Below, one piece after another: positions 25,915-35,573 of a DNA stretch of 64,000 bases; the stretch's first letter is position 1, and each line of letters begins with the position of its first letter. The stretch comes from G965216255 sp965216255 (GTDB lineage: Bacteria > Bacteroidota > Rhodothermia > Rhodothermales > Bin80). The stretch lies in assembly GCA_965216255.1 (NCBI GenBank), contig OZ244148.1, positions 744,001 to 808,000 on the forward strand, given 5' to 3'. Below the pieces are notes generated by a model. That model did no database searches. It was not told the DNA's origin and saw only the letters and a list, made by a program, of their open reading frames with translations. A program made the translations under genes and the position numbers.

Positions 25915-27694
25915 TTCTGGTCTTCACACAATTGAAATCTTAAAGAAACAATCGGTTATATCTTGCCATTTGCGGTGAATCTGAGGGACGTATAGCCAAT
26001 TTGGGCCTTTAAGAGCGCAAAACAGCTCGCATTCGCCAGGGAAACCATGCGCAAGATTGTCCCAGAGTACCGTGCACTCGACAGTACGCCGATCAAAGAG
26101 ATTGCCATAAACCCGAGAATGCGCGGCGACATGGGAGCGGTGCTCAAGGGTCTGCGGTGCGTCTACTGCACGGCGGAATCCCGTGCGGCCTTGTTCACGA
26201 TTCTGGAGGCGCACTTTCAGCCGGGTACACGCAAAGATGTCGGACGACCGGGCATGGATCTATGGCGCGTCATCGTGTTTGCGATAGTCAAGCAGTGCCT
26301 GGATCTGGACTACGATGCTTTGTTGTACCGGGCCAACAACGATCTCTTGCTGCGGGAGCTCTTGGGGCACGGAGATGCCGCCTTTGACGCGGTGAAGTAC
26401 AGCAGACAGCACCTGGTGGACAACGTGCAGCTTTTGACGCCGAAGCTGGTCCGGAAGGCGATCCAATTGATAGTGCAGACAGGGCACAAGGTGGCTGGAA
26501 AAAAGTCTGGGGCCGCGCTAGCCGGTCGCTGCGATTCCAGGGTGGTTAAGACGCATGTGCACTATCCCACCGATGTGGGTCTGTACTGGGATGCGGTTCG
26601 TGGTCTAATACGTGTGAGTGCACGCTCGGCTGCGGCATTCGCTCTTCCGGGCTGGCGCAAGCATGCGTATCGCACGCGGAAGGTATACCAGGCCTTCATC
26701 CGGGTGCGGACGGCTCCGCGCTACCGGCAGAATCCGAAAGGAGTGCAGGCGTACTTGCGCCAGTGCACACAGACTGCAGCACGTGCCCGTACGCTGTTAA
26801 ATGCCTTGGCCACGGCGCAGAAATCGGCGGCGGCGCGAGCGGATATCGCGTATTACTTGCACTATGTGGACTTGTAGGTGGATCAGGCGTCGCATCCTCT
26901 TGGGCGAGAAGATTCCACATGCGCAGAAAGTGTTTCCCATCCACAAGCCACATACGCGTTGGATCAGCAAAGGCAAGGCGGGCGTGCTGGCCGAGCTGGG
27001 CCTTCCGGTCGCACTGGTAGAAGATGAGCACCGGTTCATTTTGGCTTATCACATCCTGTGGGACACATCAGATGTAGAGGTGGCGGTACCGATCATTGAC
27101 GTGGTGCAGGCGGCTTTTCCAGAGTACAATGTGTGCAGTTTTGACCGGGGCTTTCATAGTTTGAAGAATCGAGAAGCATTGGATGCTCGGCTGGCGCTCA
27201 ATGCGCTTCCGAAGAAGGGCAAGCTTTACTCTGGCGGAGCGTGCGCGGGAGCGCGCGCCTGCGTTCAAGGCAGCGCGGCAGCAGCACCCGGCCGTCGAGT
27301 CGTGTCTGGCCAATTTCGGACTTCGGGGCGGTGCGCTGGTGCGGCAGAAGAGTCCGGAGAACTTCGCGCTGATGGTGAGCCTGTCCGTGCTGGCGGTCAA
27401 CGTGCACCGGCTGGGTTGCCTAGTGCGCGCCCAGGACCGGGCACGAATAAGGCGTCGGCGAAAGCGCGCGGCGTAGGCCCGCTACCACCTCGCAGAAAGG
27501 TCCCAATCGCAGGCCCCAAGGGACACGTATGCCCTCCCGATAGGAACACAACGCCCTTCGAGCCGCAAACTGTCCGTGCGCGCACGCAAGAGACGCCAGC
27601 ATGGCCGAAACACTCGAAGCGGACCGTCAACGAACTCAAAAAACGACCGTGCCTGTGCATTCGAGGCCGAAAAAAGAGAGTATTCGGTCAATCA
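25915..27694 (+). mobile_element. ISNCY-family (ISDol1-like) element, copy A, inactive
   Basis: Shares its length and most of its sequence with copy B (28375-30157). The right end (TATTCGGTCAATCA) is intact, and the left 25 bp are poorly conserved. No matching target duplication flanks it: the left side is an IS3 scrap and the right side an IS66 scrap, so a deletion or rearrangement happened after insertion. Confidence 0.75.
26047..27476 (+). pseudogene. ISNCY-family transposase, copy A, disrupted
   Basis: Compared with the intact copy B the gene has three lesions: TTG changed to TAG at 26875-26877, a 5-bp deletion just after it (near 26885), and a 1-bp insertion near 27226. After the third lesion the frame returns to the natural end at 27476. 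Recognisable blocks are G-R-P-G-M-D-L-W-R-V, L-A-G-R-C-D-S-R-V-V and H-Y-P-T-D-V-G-L. Confidence 0.9.
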
Positions 27695-27791
27695 CTACTT
27701 GGCACGTGCAAGCTGATCGCGGTAGGCCCCGGGTTTCCCCGGGACCCCCGCACAGATCCGGACGTGCCCGTTAAGGCATCCGGCTCCTCCC

Positions 27792-28024
27792 TCAGGTCGC
27801 GCCGCCGCGCATGACGTTAATGGGTCGGCTAACCAACCCATAGCCGTAACCGGTCCATCCGTGTGACACACGAAGTCCGGCTCTGCGTCCGGTGTGTGTT
27901 GGATTTTCCGATTTCCCCTCGGGTGCGACGCTTCGCTCCACCAACTCCGCCACACGGTCCCCCGCGCTTTGTTCGCCGGCTTCATCGCTACTATCATCGC
28001 ATCTGACTCCTCCTCGCCGTTCAT
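27792..28024 (-). pseudogene. N-terminal stub of group II intron reverse transcriptase
   Basis: The minus-strand frame begins M-N-G-E-E-E-S-D-A-M-I-V-A-M-K-P-A-N-K-A, a common opening of bacterial intron-encoded proteins. After about 70 codons it runs into the ribozyme 3' domains. The catalytic YADD and maturase regions are missing. Confidence 0.7.
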
Positions 28025-28374
28025 CCTCCGCTCGGCAACTGCCTTGGCTTTGGCGGCCCCGCCCTAAGCGCTGGGCAGCGAGGAGGCCTCCCAGATCCCG
28101 ACCTTGTACGTACATGCGTGCGTGGGTTCTTCGACGCCGCAGAGCCCTCCCGCACCTCACCAAAGCGGTGCGAGCAGTCTTGCCTTCGACCAACGTGAGA
28201 GTCTCGGCATTCTGAATGACAATGTTTTCGGCGCTCAATAGCCCTGCCCACATGCGCCCCTGCCGACGCTTCGCCCATCCCCTCACGAGGATGACCGCAC
28301 GGCTCGGGGAATGATATGGATCGGTTACTTCCTTCATCATAGAGGACTTCCACCCCCTGTACTTGGCCAGTTAG

Positions 28375-30157
28375 TGCTTGTACGAAAATACTTTAAATCT
28401 TCAATAAACAATCGGTTATATCTTGCAATTGGCGGTGAATCTGAGGGACGTATAGCCGATTTGGGCGTTTAAGAGCGCAAAACAGCTCACATTCGCCAGG
28501 GAAACCATGCGCAAGATTGTCCCAGAGTGCCGTGCACTCGATAGTACGCCGATGGAGGAGATTGCCATAGACCCGAGAATGCGCGACGACATGAGTGCGG
28601 TGCTCAAGGGTCTGCAGTGCGTCTACTGCACGGCGGAATCCCGTGCGGCCTTGTTCACGATTCTGGAGGCGCACTTTCAGCCGGGTAAACGTAAAGATGT
28701 CGGACGACCGGGCATGGATCTATGGCGTGTCATCGTGTTTGCGATAGTCAAGCAGTGCCTGGATCTGGACTACGATGCTTTGTTGTACCGGGCCAACAAC
28801 GATCTCTTGCTGCGGGAGCTCTTGGGGCACGGAGACGCCGGGTTTGACGCGGTGAAGTACAGCAGACAGCGGCTGGTGGACAACGTGCAGCTTTTGACGC
28901 CGAAGCTGGTCCAGAAGGTGACCCAATTGATAGTGCAGACGGGGCACAAGGTGGCTGGAAAAAAGTCTGGGGCCGCGCTAGCCGGTCGCTGCGATTCCAG
29001 GGTGGTTAAGACGCATGTGCACTATCCCACCGATGTGGGTCTGTGCTGGGATGCGGTTCGTGGTTTAATACGTGTGAGTGCACGCTCGGCTGCGGCATTC
29101 GCTCTTCCGGGCTGGCGCAAGCATGCGTATCGCACGCGGAAGGTATACCAGGCCTTCAGCCGGGTGCGGACGGCCCCGCGCTACCGGCAGAATCCGAAAG
29201 GAGTGCAGGCGTACTTGCGCCAGTGCACACAGACTGCAGCACGTGCCCGTACGCTGTTAAATGCCTTGGCCACAGTGGAGAAATCGGAGGCGGCGCGAAC
29301 GGATATCGCGTATTACTTGCACTATGTGGACTTGTTGGTGGATCAAATCCGGCGTCGCATCCTCTTGGGCAAGCAGATTCCACATGCGCAGAAAGTGTTT
29401 TCCATCCACAAGCCACATACGCGTTGGATCAGCAAAGGCAAGGCGGGCGTGCTGGCGGAGCTGGGCCTTCCGGTCGCACTGGTAGAAGATGAGCACCGGT
29501 TCATTTTGGCTTATCACATCCTGTGGGACACATCAGATGTAGAGGTGGCGGTACCGATCATTGACGCGGTGCAGGCGGCTTTTCCAGAGTTCAATGCGTG
29601 CAGTTTTGACCGGGGCTTTCACAGCTTGAAGAATCGAGAAGCATTGGATGCTCGGCTGGCGCTCAATGCGCTTCCGAAGAAGGGCAAGCTTTCTCTGGCG
29701 GAGCGTGCGCGGGAGCGCGCGCCTGCGTTCAAGGCAGCGCGGCGGCAGCACCCGGCCGTCGAGTCGTGTCTGGCCAATTTCGGACTTCGGGGCGGTGCGC
29801 TGGTGCGGGAGAAGAGTCCGGAGAACTTCGCGCTGATGGTGAGCCTGTCGGTGTTGGCGATCGACGTGCACCGGCTGGGTTGCCTGGTGCGCGCCCAGGA
29901 ACGGGCACGAATGAGGCGTCGGCGAAAGCGCGCGGCGTAGGCCCGCTACCACCTCGCAGAAAGGTCCCAATCGCAGGCCCCAAGGGACACGTATGCCCTC
30001 CCGATAGGAACACAACGCCCTTCGAGCCGCAAACTGTCCGTGCGCGCACGCAAGAGACGCCAGCATGGCCGAAACACTCGAAGCGGACCGTCAACGAACT
30101 CAAAAACGACCGCGCCTGTGCATTCGAGGCCGAAAAAAGAGAGTATTCGGTCAATCA
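28375..30157 (+). mobile_element. ISNCY-family (ISDol1-like) element, copy B, complete (1783 bp)
   Basis: Flanked by the exact 8-bp direct repeat CCAGTTAG (28367-28374 and 30158-30165). Ends are imperfect inverted repeats, TGCTTGTACGAAAATACT against TGATTGACCGAATACT. One intact transposase gene. Inserted in the 5' end of the group II intron remnant. Confidence 0.9.
28507..29940 (+). CDS. ISNCY-family transposase
   Basis: 477 residues, intact. Opens M-R-K-I-V-P-E and carries the family blocks G-R-P-G-M-D-L-W-R-V-I-V-F, L-A-G-R-C-D-S-R-V-V-K-T-H-V-H-Y-P-T-D-V-G-L (acidic residues of a DDE-type core), then C-S-F-D-R-G-F-H-S and a basic C-terminus. Length and order fit the ISDol1 group of unclassified IS. 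It moves the element bounded by the 8-bp repeat. Copy A at 26047 is a degraded sister. Confidence 0.85.
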   Translation: MRKIVPECRALDSTPMEEIAIDPRMRDDMSAVLKGLQCVYCTAESRAALFTILEAHFQPGKRKDVGRPGMDLWRVIVFAIVKQCLDLDYDALLYRANNDLLLRELLGHGDAGFDAVKYSRQRLVDNVQLLTPKLVQKVTQLIVQTGHKVAGKKSGAALAGRCDSRVVKTHVHYPTDVGLCWDAVRGLIRVSARSAAAFALPGWRKHAYRTRKVYQAFSRVRTAPRYRQNPKGVQAYLRQCTQTAARARTLLNALATVEKSEAARTDIAYYLHYVDLLVDQIRRRILLGKQIPHAQKVFSIHKPHTRWISKGKAGVLAELGLPVALVEDEHRFILAYHILWDTSDVEVAVPIIDAVQAAFPEFNACSFDRGFHSLKNREALDARLALNALPKKGKLSLAERARERAPAFKAARRQHPAVESCLANFGLRGGALVREKSPENFALMVSLSVLAIDVHRLGCLVRAQERARMRRRRKRAA

Positions 30158-30175
30158 CCAGTTAGCCTGGCGCAC

Positions 30176-30310
30176 CACGGTGTCAATCCCCAGGAGTGGC
30201 TCACGGACGTGTTCGAGCGCATCCCGACGCATCCGGCCAGGCGCGTAGCTGACCTATTGCCTCATCATTGGAAGAAGGCACGGCAAGCTGACAAAGACAA
30301 GGCGGCATAG
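30176..30310 (+). pseudogene. C-terminal fragment of IS66 transposase (TnpC)
   Basis: Encodes H-G-V-N-P-Q-E-W-L-T-D-V-F-E-R-I ... A-R-Q-A-D-K-D-K-A-A, almost identical to the last 45 residues of the TnpC at 58379. Only the tail after the intron insertion point remains. Confidence 0.85.
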
Positions 30311-30433
30311 CTGCCAAGCGCCGGGTGCCCCGGATCCGGCAAGCCCACCTGATCTCCACCTTCCAGCCGGCCTGCACCCTTCGGCTATGCCGCGACAGCC
30401 GCTACCCTGTAGTTGGCCGGACGCTTACGCTGC

Positions 30434-30538
30434 CGCGCAGATTGGGCCCTGTCAGCCCCAGCTGCAAAGCCTCTTCGGCCGAAGCCACGCCCACGGGTTG
30501 ACGCCGTGATTCATTCTCTGCTCGGCACGTGTGGGACT
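30434..30538 (+). pseudogene. Second, divergent IS66 tnpC fragment
   Basis: Bases 30481-30538 read D-A-V-I-H-S-L-L-G-T-C in the + frame, equivalent to A-A-V-V-Y-S-L-L-G-T-C in the IS66 TnpC at about 58200-58240. It stops exactly where the third group II intron begins. Nucleotide match is partial, so it comes from a different IS66 relative. Confidence 0.6.
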
Positions 30539-32504
30539 ATCGCTTCGTACCAGTGCCTTACGGGCACTTGGTAGAGTCGACGGGCGGCGCGTTACTCCCA
30601 TTAGGAGCACGTTTCCGCCCGCCGCTCATCAAACCGGACATGCAGAATTACCGCATCCGGCTTTCAGACAAGATCATGTTTTCGCCCACGGAAGGCCCTT
30701 GGTCGTTGGCTCAAGGCATATCAAGCCATACTTCTTGTATAGCTCTTCGTGCGGGAAGCGCGCCCACCCCCCGGACTGAACCTTGTGCTTGCGACAGAGC
30801 CACTGGCGAATCCGCTTCTTCATGTGTGCATCTATGCCTGCATAGGCGGGATTGACTTGTCCAAGTCGGAAGTAGTTGGCCCATCCGGTCATTAACCAGT
30901 TAAGGCGTGGTACCATCTCCTCTATGGACAGCAGTCCGTGCCTTGCCGCCGTTTGCTCACTGATCCTGCGGCATATGCTCTGGACACTCTTCTTGCTCGG
31001 GCGAGTCCCTATATAGGATCCTCTGCCGCCCGGGCGAAAGTTGCGCCCAATCCGGTACCCAAGGAACTCAAACGGTTCTTCGGGGCACCGGACGCATCGG
31101 GTCTTCCTTGCGTTGATCGGCAGTTTCAGCCGTTGCATTATGGTCTCCACCGCTTCCAGCATCGCTGTACCATCGGCCTTTCCGAGTACCACAAAATCAT
31201 CGGCGTAGTTCACGATCGACGCTTGGAAGCGCCGGGCATAGCCCAGCAGCTTCCAGGCAATGAGAAAACGGCGCATGTAGATGTTGCTCAGCAAAGGAGA
31301 GATTGGCGCGCCTTGCGGCGTACCCTTTCCTTCCTTCCGAGCCCGGTTCGTCAGGCGTTTGCCTGCCTTACCGTCATCTTCCACTACCGGCATCACCAGC
31401 CATGACTTGATGAGTTCGAGCATCCGACCATCGCTGATGCGACGCGCCAGAGACTTCATCATCTTATCATGCGGTATCTCACCAAAGTAGTTCGACAGGT
31501 CTGCATCAACCACTTCCCGGCGGCCCGTATTTACGAGCCTGTGGACGCGATTGACCGCTTCCTGTGCGCCACGTCCCTTCCGATAGGCATATTGCTCCTC
31601 TTGTAAATCCGCTTCAAAGATCGGCCCCAGCACCAGCATTGCCGATGTCTGCGCGACCCTGTCACGAATACAGGGAATGCCTAACGGCCGGAACTTGCCT
31701 GGCTGCTTCTTCGGGATCAGTACCTGACGTACCGCACGCGGTTTGTACGTACCCTCCCTTAGATCCCGCGCCAGTTCCCCCAGCCATCGCTTTATGCCGT
31801 GCGCTTCAATGTCTCGAAAGGTCTCTCCATCCACACCGGCACTGCCGCCGTTACGGCGTACTTGTTGCCAGGCTGCGAATAAGAAATCCTTCCTCCACAC
31901 TTTGTCACACAATGCATGGAAACGACGCTTGGGGTCTTCCTTCGCTTTGACATGTAATACGCGCTGGAGGTCCCGAACTGATTCTGATCCTGTTAGACTT
32001 GCGTCAGTAACCATTGCCTTTCCCCCTTTGCGTATTGCTCTTGAATGAGGGTCCCTTTCCTCGACGAGCATTACCCCGCGTCACAGGTACTACGGACCCA
32101 TCCGCCACCCTGACGGCCCAATCTGTCCCTTGCGGGAAATCGGTTGGCTTACGTGTGCCTCCGGCAGGGCTTCCCGTGTTGCTACTTTTCCCATCTTGCA
32201 TGCATGCCAGTGCCACTACCCCGGCGGAAGTAATCTGGTGCTTGTGTCGTTCTCTTCCCAGACTACCGGCGGCCTTCCCCTTACCAACGGAGGGTCGGCT
32301 TCCGCATTGCATGTTTCGAGGCCTGCTCGGCATTCACTACGCGTTCCGGCCTGCATGCTCGCTGAATCGCCTAAGCGACCCTTTACCAAAGTGCTTCAGC
32401 TCATGTTGTTACCTCCATAAACCGCTTTGGCCGCTACTAGCTGGAGCGACAGTTACTAGGTGGGATTCGCACCCACTAGGGAAAAGCGCCTTATCACGGC
32501 GCAC
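30539..32504 (-). mobile_element. Group II intron with intact reverse transcriptase
   Basis: On the minus strand the intron starts at 32504 with GTGCGCCGTGATAAGG and ends at 30539 with GAAGCGAT. Domain V lies at 30631-30662 (AGCCGGATGCGG...TGTCCGGTTT), and a long hairpin TACCA-A-GTGCC/GGCAC-TGGTA (about 30552-30578) follows as domain VI. The 3' exon is antisense IS66 tnpC, at the same position as the intron ending at 27716. The 1966-bp intron appears complete and may be mobile. Confidence 0.85.
30674..32014 (-). CDS. ltrA: Group II intron reverse transcriptase/maturase
   Basis: 446 residues from the Met preceded by an AAGGGGGAAAGG stretch; the frame is open 57 bp further up. The order is normal: N-terminal RT0/RT1 block with N-G-G-S-A-G-V-D-G-E-T-F, L-I-P-K-K-Q-P-G-K-F-R-P-L-G-I-P, G-T-P-Q-G-A-P-I-S-P-L-L-S-N-I-Y, catalytic Y-A-D-D, then the thumb/X domain and a W-L-M-T-G-W-A-N-Y-F block. 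It ends without an H-N-H endonuclease, so it belongs to the endonuclease-lacking classes, which usually insert at replication forks or hairpins. It should splice the host intron and copy it into DNA, and could act in trans on the two stripped introns in this window. Confidence 0.93.
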   Translation of the reverse strand: MVTDASLTGSESVRDLQRVLHVKAKEDPKRRFHALCDKVWRKDFLFAAWQQVRRNGGSAGVDGETFRDIEAHGIKRWLGELARDLREGTYKPRAVRQVLIPKKQPGKFRPLGIPCIRDRVAQTSAMLVLGPIFEADLQEEQYAYRKGRGAQEAVNRVHRLVNTGRREVVDADLSNYFGEIPHDKMMKSLARRISDGRMLELIKSWLVMPVVEDDGKAGKRLTNRARKEGKGTPQGAPISPLLSNIYMRRFLIAWKLLGYARRFQASIVNYADDFVVLGKADGTAMLEAVETIMQRLKLPINARKTRCVRCPEEPFEFLGYRIGRNFRPGGRGSYIGTRPSKKSVQSICRRISEQTAARHGLLSIEEMVPRLNWLMTGWANYFRLGQVNPAYAGIDAHMKKRIRQWLCRKHKVQSGGWARFPHEELYKKYGLICLEPTTKGLPWAKT

Positions 32505-32569
32505 GCTAGTGGTAATGGTGGATCTGATCTTGCCTTTTACCCTGTACTTAAGCGAACGCTCGTTTAGAT

Positions 32570-33586
32570 TCAACGCAGCAGCCTGCTAACCGGAACAAAT
32601 TCGAGTATCGTCACTGGCTCTAAGGGAGATGGGCGCTCAAACACTAGCAATTGCTCCTCGCTGCTAACGTATACCAGTCCGCCTTCAATATCATGCGTTG
32701 CCAGCACCTCACCGCTGCCTTTGTGTATCACGTCGATCTTTCTTCCGCCAGGCCCGCCCACAAGCACTTCGCATACTAGTAACGAATCATTAATCGAGTA
32801 CACTTCACTCGTAAAGTCCCACGACTCGAGCCATTTTAACGCTGCTTTGCTGCCAAAGTCTTTCGGCTGCGCCTCCTGTAACGGCCGATAGTACTCAGGC
32901 TCTACCGTAAAGGCACCGAGATCGTTACCGGAAAAGCCATATCGGCGAATTTTGTAGTCCATGGATTGCGTGCACCAGAGTATTTGGCCATCGTCATCAC
33001 AGCTCGCGCCCACAGCGACAGTCGTCTCATACATACGGGCCTTCTCCGTCAGCGGCATGAAATCGTGTTTGCGCTCTCCTTCTAATGTGTAGATGTGTCC
33101 CATTCGGCCGTCGTATAGACCATCGCCAGCTTCCTCCCGGAGGCCTCCAATAAAAATCAGTGAGTCGTTAAGAAATCGCATTTCAGAATTGAGATGCATG
33201 ATCCCCAGCGTTACAAACGAATGGAGGAATACTCCCGTAGTGTCAAAGATGCTTGTACGGCCGGATCTCTCACTCACGGCAACATGATTGCCGTTTACGT
33301 CCATACTTACAGGCCTGCGGAACTCGCCGGGCCCGGCCCCAGGCCTCCCAAAATAACGAAGACGACGCCCGTCGCGGGAATAAACGGTTACGCGCATATC
33401 CTTACGGTCAAGCGTATAGATGCGGTCGTCCCGAAGTACGAAGTCTACAAGATTTAACACATGCCGCAGTTCTACTACCTCCCCGACCAAGCGTTCAGAA
33501 AACTGGGATTGAGGTGCGCCGCTTCCACCACATGCAGAAAGAATCAACAGACAGCCAAGCGCACCGACATGGGAAAGTGTCTGCAT
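32570..33586 (-). CDS. Six-bladed beta-propeller lipoprotein
   Basis: 338 residues with an N-terminal lipoprotein signal (L-L-I-L-S-A-C-G, cysteine 19). The rest has the repeating F-V-L-R-D-D-R-I-Y-T-L-D / V-T-V-Y-S-R-D-G / G-R-P-G-A-G-P-G-E-F-R-R-P pattern of NHL-like six-bladed propellers common in Bacteroidota and relatives. No catalytic motif is visible. The gene upstream on the same strand (33702-33926) encodes a small secreted Cys-rich peptide; pairs of a small peptide and a propeller lipoprotein are known in Bacteroidota (for example NVEALA-type peptides). The pair may be cotranscribed. Role unknown. Confidence 0.8.
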   Translation of the reverse strand: MQTLSHVGALGCLLILSACGGSGAPQSQFSERLVGEVVELRHVLNLVDFVLRDDRIYTLDRKDMRVTVYSRDGRRLRYFGRPGAGPGEFRRPVSMDVNGNHVAVSERSGRTSIFDTTGVFLHSFVTLGIMHLNSEMRFLNDSLIFIGGLREEAGDGLYDGRMGHIYTLEGERKHDFMPLTEKARMYETTVAVGASCDDDGQILWCTQSMDYKIRRYGFSGNDLGAFTVEPEYYRPLQEAQPKDFGSKAALKWLESWDFTSEVYSINDSLLVCEVLVGGPGGRKIDVIHKGSGEVLATHDIEGGLVYVSSEEQLLVFERPSPLEPVTILEFVPVSRLLR

Positions 33587-33701
33587 AGTTAGCTATCTAG
33601 TCTACACGAACGACCGCACCGATCCGGTCTCGCATAAGGTATGAATTTACGCAGTGATAACTGGCCCGAGACCAGTGATTCTGTCTGCATTGCTACTCGT
33701 C

Positions 33702-33926
33702 CTACCCCTCCATCTCCTCACAGTCTTTACAGTTAGCCGTTCTCTCCGTGCAGTAGCACTTCGTCTCCCACTCATCCTCGCCCTTCTCATTTGTCGTTAA
33801 CACGTAATACGACCTTCCATCCTTGTCTGGGACGGCCAGTGTAGTAGTACTCAGTCTCAGTCCGCAGATTCCGATAACGAGCAGACAAATTACTGTAACA
33901 AGGTTCGTCATAATACGGCTTCTCAT
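33702..33926 (-). CDS. Small secreted Cys-rich peptide
   Basis: 74 residues. The start is fixed by GGAGG eight bases before the ATG. The leader is basic then hydrophobic (L-V-T-V-I-C-L-L-V-I-G-I-C-G-L). The mature part is about 40 residues, with C-Y-C and C-K-D-C near the C-terminus. It resembles small exported peptides found beside six-bladed-propeller lipoproteins, but the NVEALA signature itself is not present in the mature region. The propeller gene follows 115 bp downstream. Confidence 0.6.
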   Translation of the reverse strand: MRSRIMTNLVTVICLLVIGICGLRLSTTTLAVPDKDGRSYYVLTTNEKGEDEWETKCYCTERTANCKDCEEMEG

Positions 33927-34104
33927 GGCTAATGCCTCCATGTTTGGGAGTTGGGAAACGGTGGTTGGTGTGGTCAGTAAGTCCTGACTTGCACAGTAGG
34001 CAGCGTCATGAAGGCAAGTTCGTCTCGCCCGTCGCGCTCTATGGTATAGCAAGGAGTAGCGCCAAGTACATCACGGGGCATGGCACTCCGCACAGTCCCT
34101 GCTC

Positions 34105-35519
34105 GAGAAACTGTCATATCTTGGGTCTGCAGAATGCCGCGGCGTATCTTTGTGGAGTACCCATCAATCGCCCTAGACGGGCATATCCGGACTACATCGC
34201 ATGACAGACCCAACAGAATCCAACGTACACTCACTCCTTACCCGTGAGGAGGCACTCAGCACCCTGGATGACCTGGTGCGCAGCTCCGCCCGGCGCATGC
34301 TTCAGGCAGCGCTCGAGCGGGAAGCCGACGACTACGTGAAGGCCCATACACACCTGCGGAATGAGCACGGCCACCGAGTCGTCAAACGCAATGGCCACCA
34401 TCCGCAGAGAGAAATCCTCACGGGTGCGGGCCCGCTAGCGATCCAGCGACCCCATATCCGTGACCCTCGAGTAGGGCATACCTTCACCAGCGCCATACTG
34501 CCGCGCTATATGCGCCGCAGTCCGTCGTTGGCCGATCGAAGATCGGCTGATGCACTCATTCCGGCCTTGTACCTGCGGGGAGTTTCGACCAACGACTTTC
34601 CTCTGGCCCTGGAGGCCATACTCGGCCCGCAAGCTGGCAACCTATCGCCATCGTCAATCAGCCGACTCAAGGGGGCTTGGCTGGAGGAATACCGGCAATG
34701 GAACAATCGGGACCCCGCGGGCAAACGGTATGTTTACCTCTGGGCTGACGGGTTATACTTCAATGTCCGCATGGAAAACGAGCTCTCGTGTATGCTTGTT
34801 ATTATGGGAGTTACGCCCGATGGAAGCAAAGAACTCGTAGGACTTCTGGACGGAGAGCGGGAAAGCAGGCTGTCCTGGAAGGAGTTATTGCTGGACAACG
34901 AGGCTTGGACGTAGCGCCTAAGGCGGCCACAGCAGACGGAGGCCTGGGCTTCTGGGCTGCGTTGGATGAAGTATACCCCTCCACGCTACAACAGCGATGC
35001 TGGGTGCACAAGACAGCCAACGTGCCGGGTAAGCTACTATAAGAAGCTGCAGGGGGCTGCGAAAGAGAGGCTCCGTGGCATCTATACGGCACCGTCCAGG
35101 AAGGATGCCCTGAAGGCGCTCGATACCTTCGAGGATCTCTTCGGAGGCGCCTACGAGAAGGCGCTCACCTGTCTGCGCAAGGATCAAGAGGAGCTCTTGA
35201 GCTTCTACCAGTTCCCGCCCGAACACTAGGTTCACCTTCGGACTTCGAATCCCATTGAGTCCACGTTTGCGACCGCAGGGAAACGTACACGGCAAACCAA
35301 GGGATGCGGCAGCCGGGTCGCGACACTGATGATGGTTTACAAGCTGACCCGGGAAGCGCAGAAACGCTGGCGGAGGCTGACTGGATCGCAGCTGCTCATC
35401 CGTGTGTTGGAAACAACCCCACACGAGTACAGCGTAGAAGTAGACAAACAAGCCGCCTAATTCTAATTCCCCAATCCCATGCCGCGGCATTCTGCAGACC
35501 CAAGATATGACAGTTTCTC
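34105..35519 (+). mobile_element. IS256-family element, inactive
   Basis: Bounded by long inverted repeats starting GAGAAACTGTCATATCTTGG that match over about 38 bp (34105-34142 and 35482-35519). No 8-9-bp target duplication could be found next to them (CCCTGCTC versus CTTGTCCT). The transposase inside is broken. The good state of the repeats suggests the element could still be moved by a related transposase elsewhere. Confidence 0.85.
34201..35460 (+). pseudogene. IS256-family transposase, disrupted
   Basis: Homology runs over the full ~420 codons of a mutator-type transposase: Y-L-W-A-D-G-L-Y-F-N-V-R, A-D-G-G-L-G-F-W-A-A-L, Q-R-C-W-V-H-K-T-A-N-V, N-P-I-E-S-T-F-A-T. Three lesions are seen: a frameshift near 34885, another near 35040, and TAG at 35227-35229 where the family has a Trp (E-H-W before the H-L-R-T-S-N-P-I-E block). 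The product cannot be functional. Confidence 0.9.
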
Positions 35520-35573
35520 CTTGTCCTCTTGTGGTTTATCCATTGTCGCTTGCCTCTTTGAGGTATACCCAGA

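Larger units (their letters stand above)
27716..30175 (-). mobile_element. Group II intron with deleted reverse transcriptase, interrupted by ISNCY copy B
   Basis: On the minus strand the intron starts at 30175 with GTGCGCCAGGC and ends at 27716 with CTACCGCGAT; domain V lies at 27751-27786 (GAGCCGGATGCC...GGCACGTCCGG). ISNCY copy B entered 10-18 bp from the 5' end. Without it the intron is about 670 nt. It keeps the start of the reverse transcriptase frame and the 3' ribozyme domains only. It lies antisense within IS66 tnpC. Confidence 0.8.
27695..30433 (+). mobile_element. IS66 remnant split by a group II intron
   Basis: Bases 27695-27715 match tnpC of the IS66 at 56032 (codons for L-L-G-T-C-K-L), and 30176-30433 continue the same gene to its stop (30308-30310) and on to the right end GGACGCTTAC (30424-30433). 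Removing 27716-30175 joins the halves in frame. The left part of the IS66 is lost under ISNCY copy A. Confidence 0.8.
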
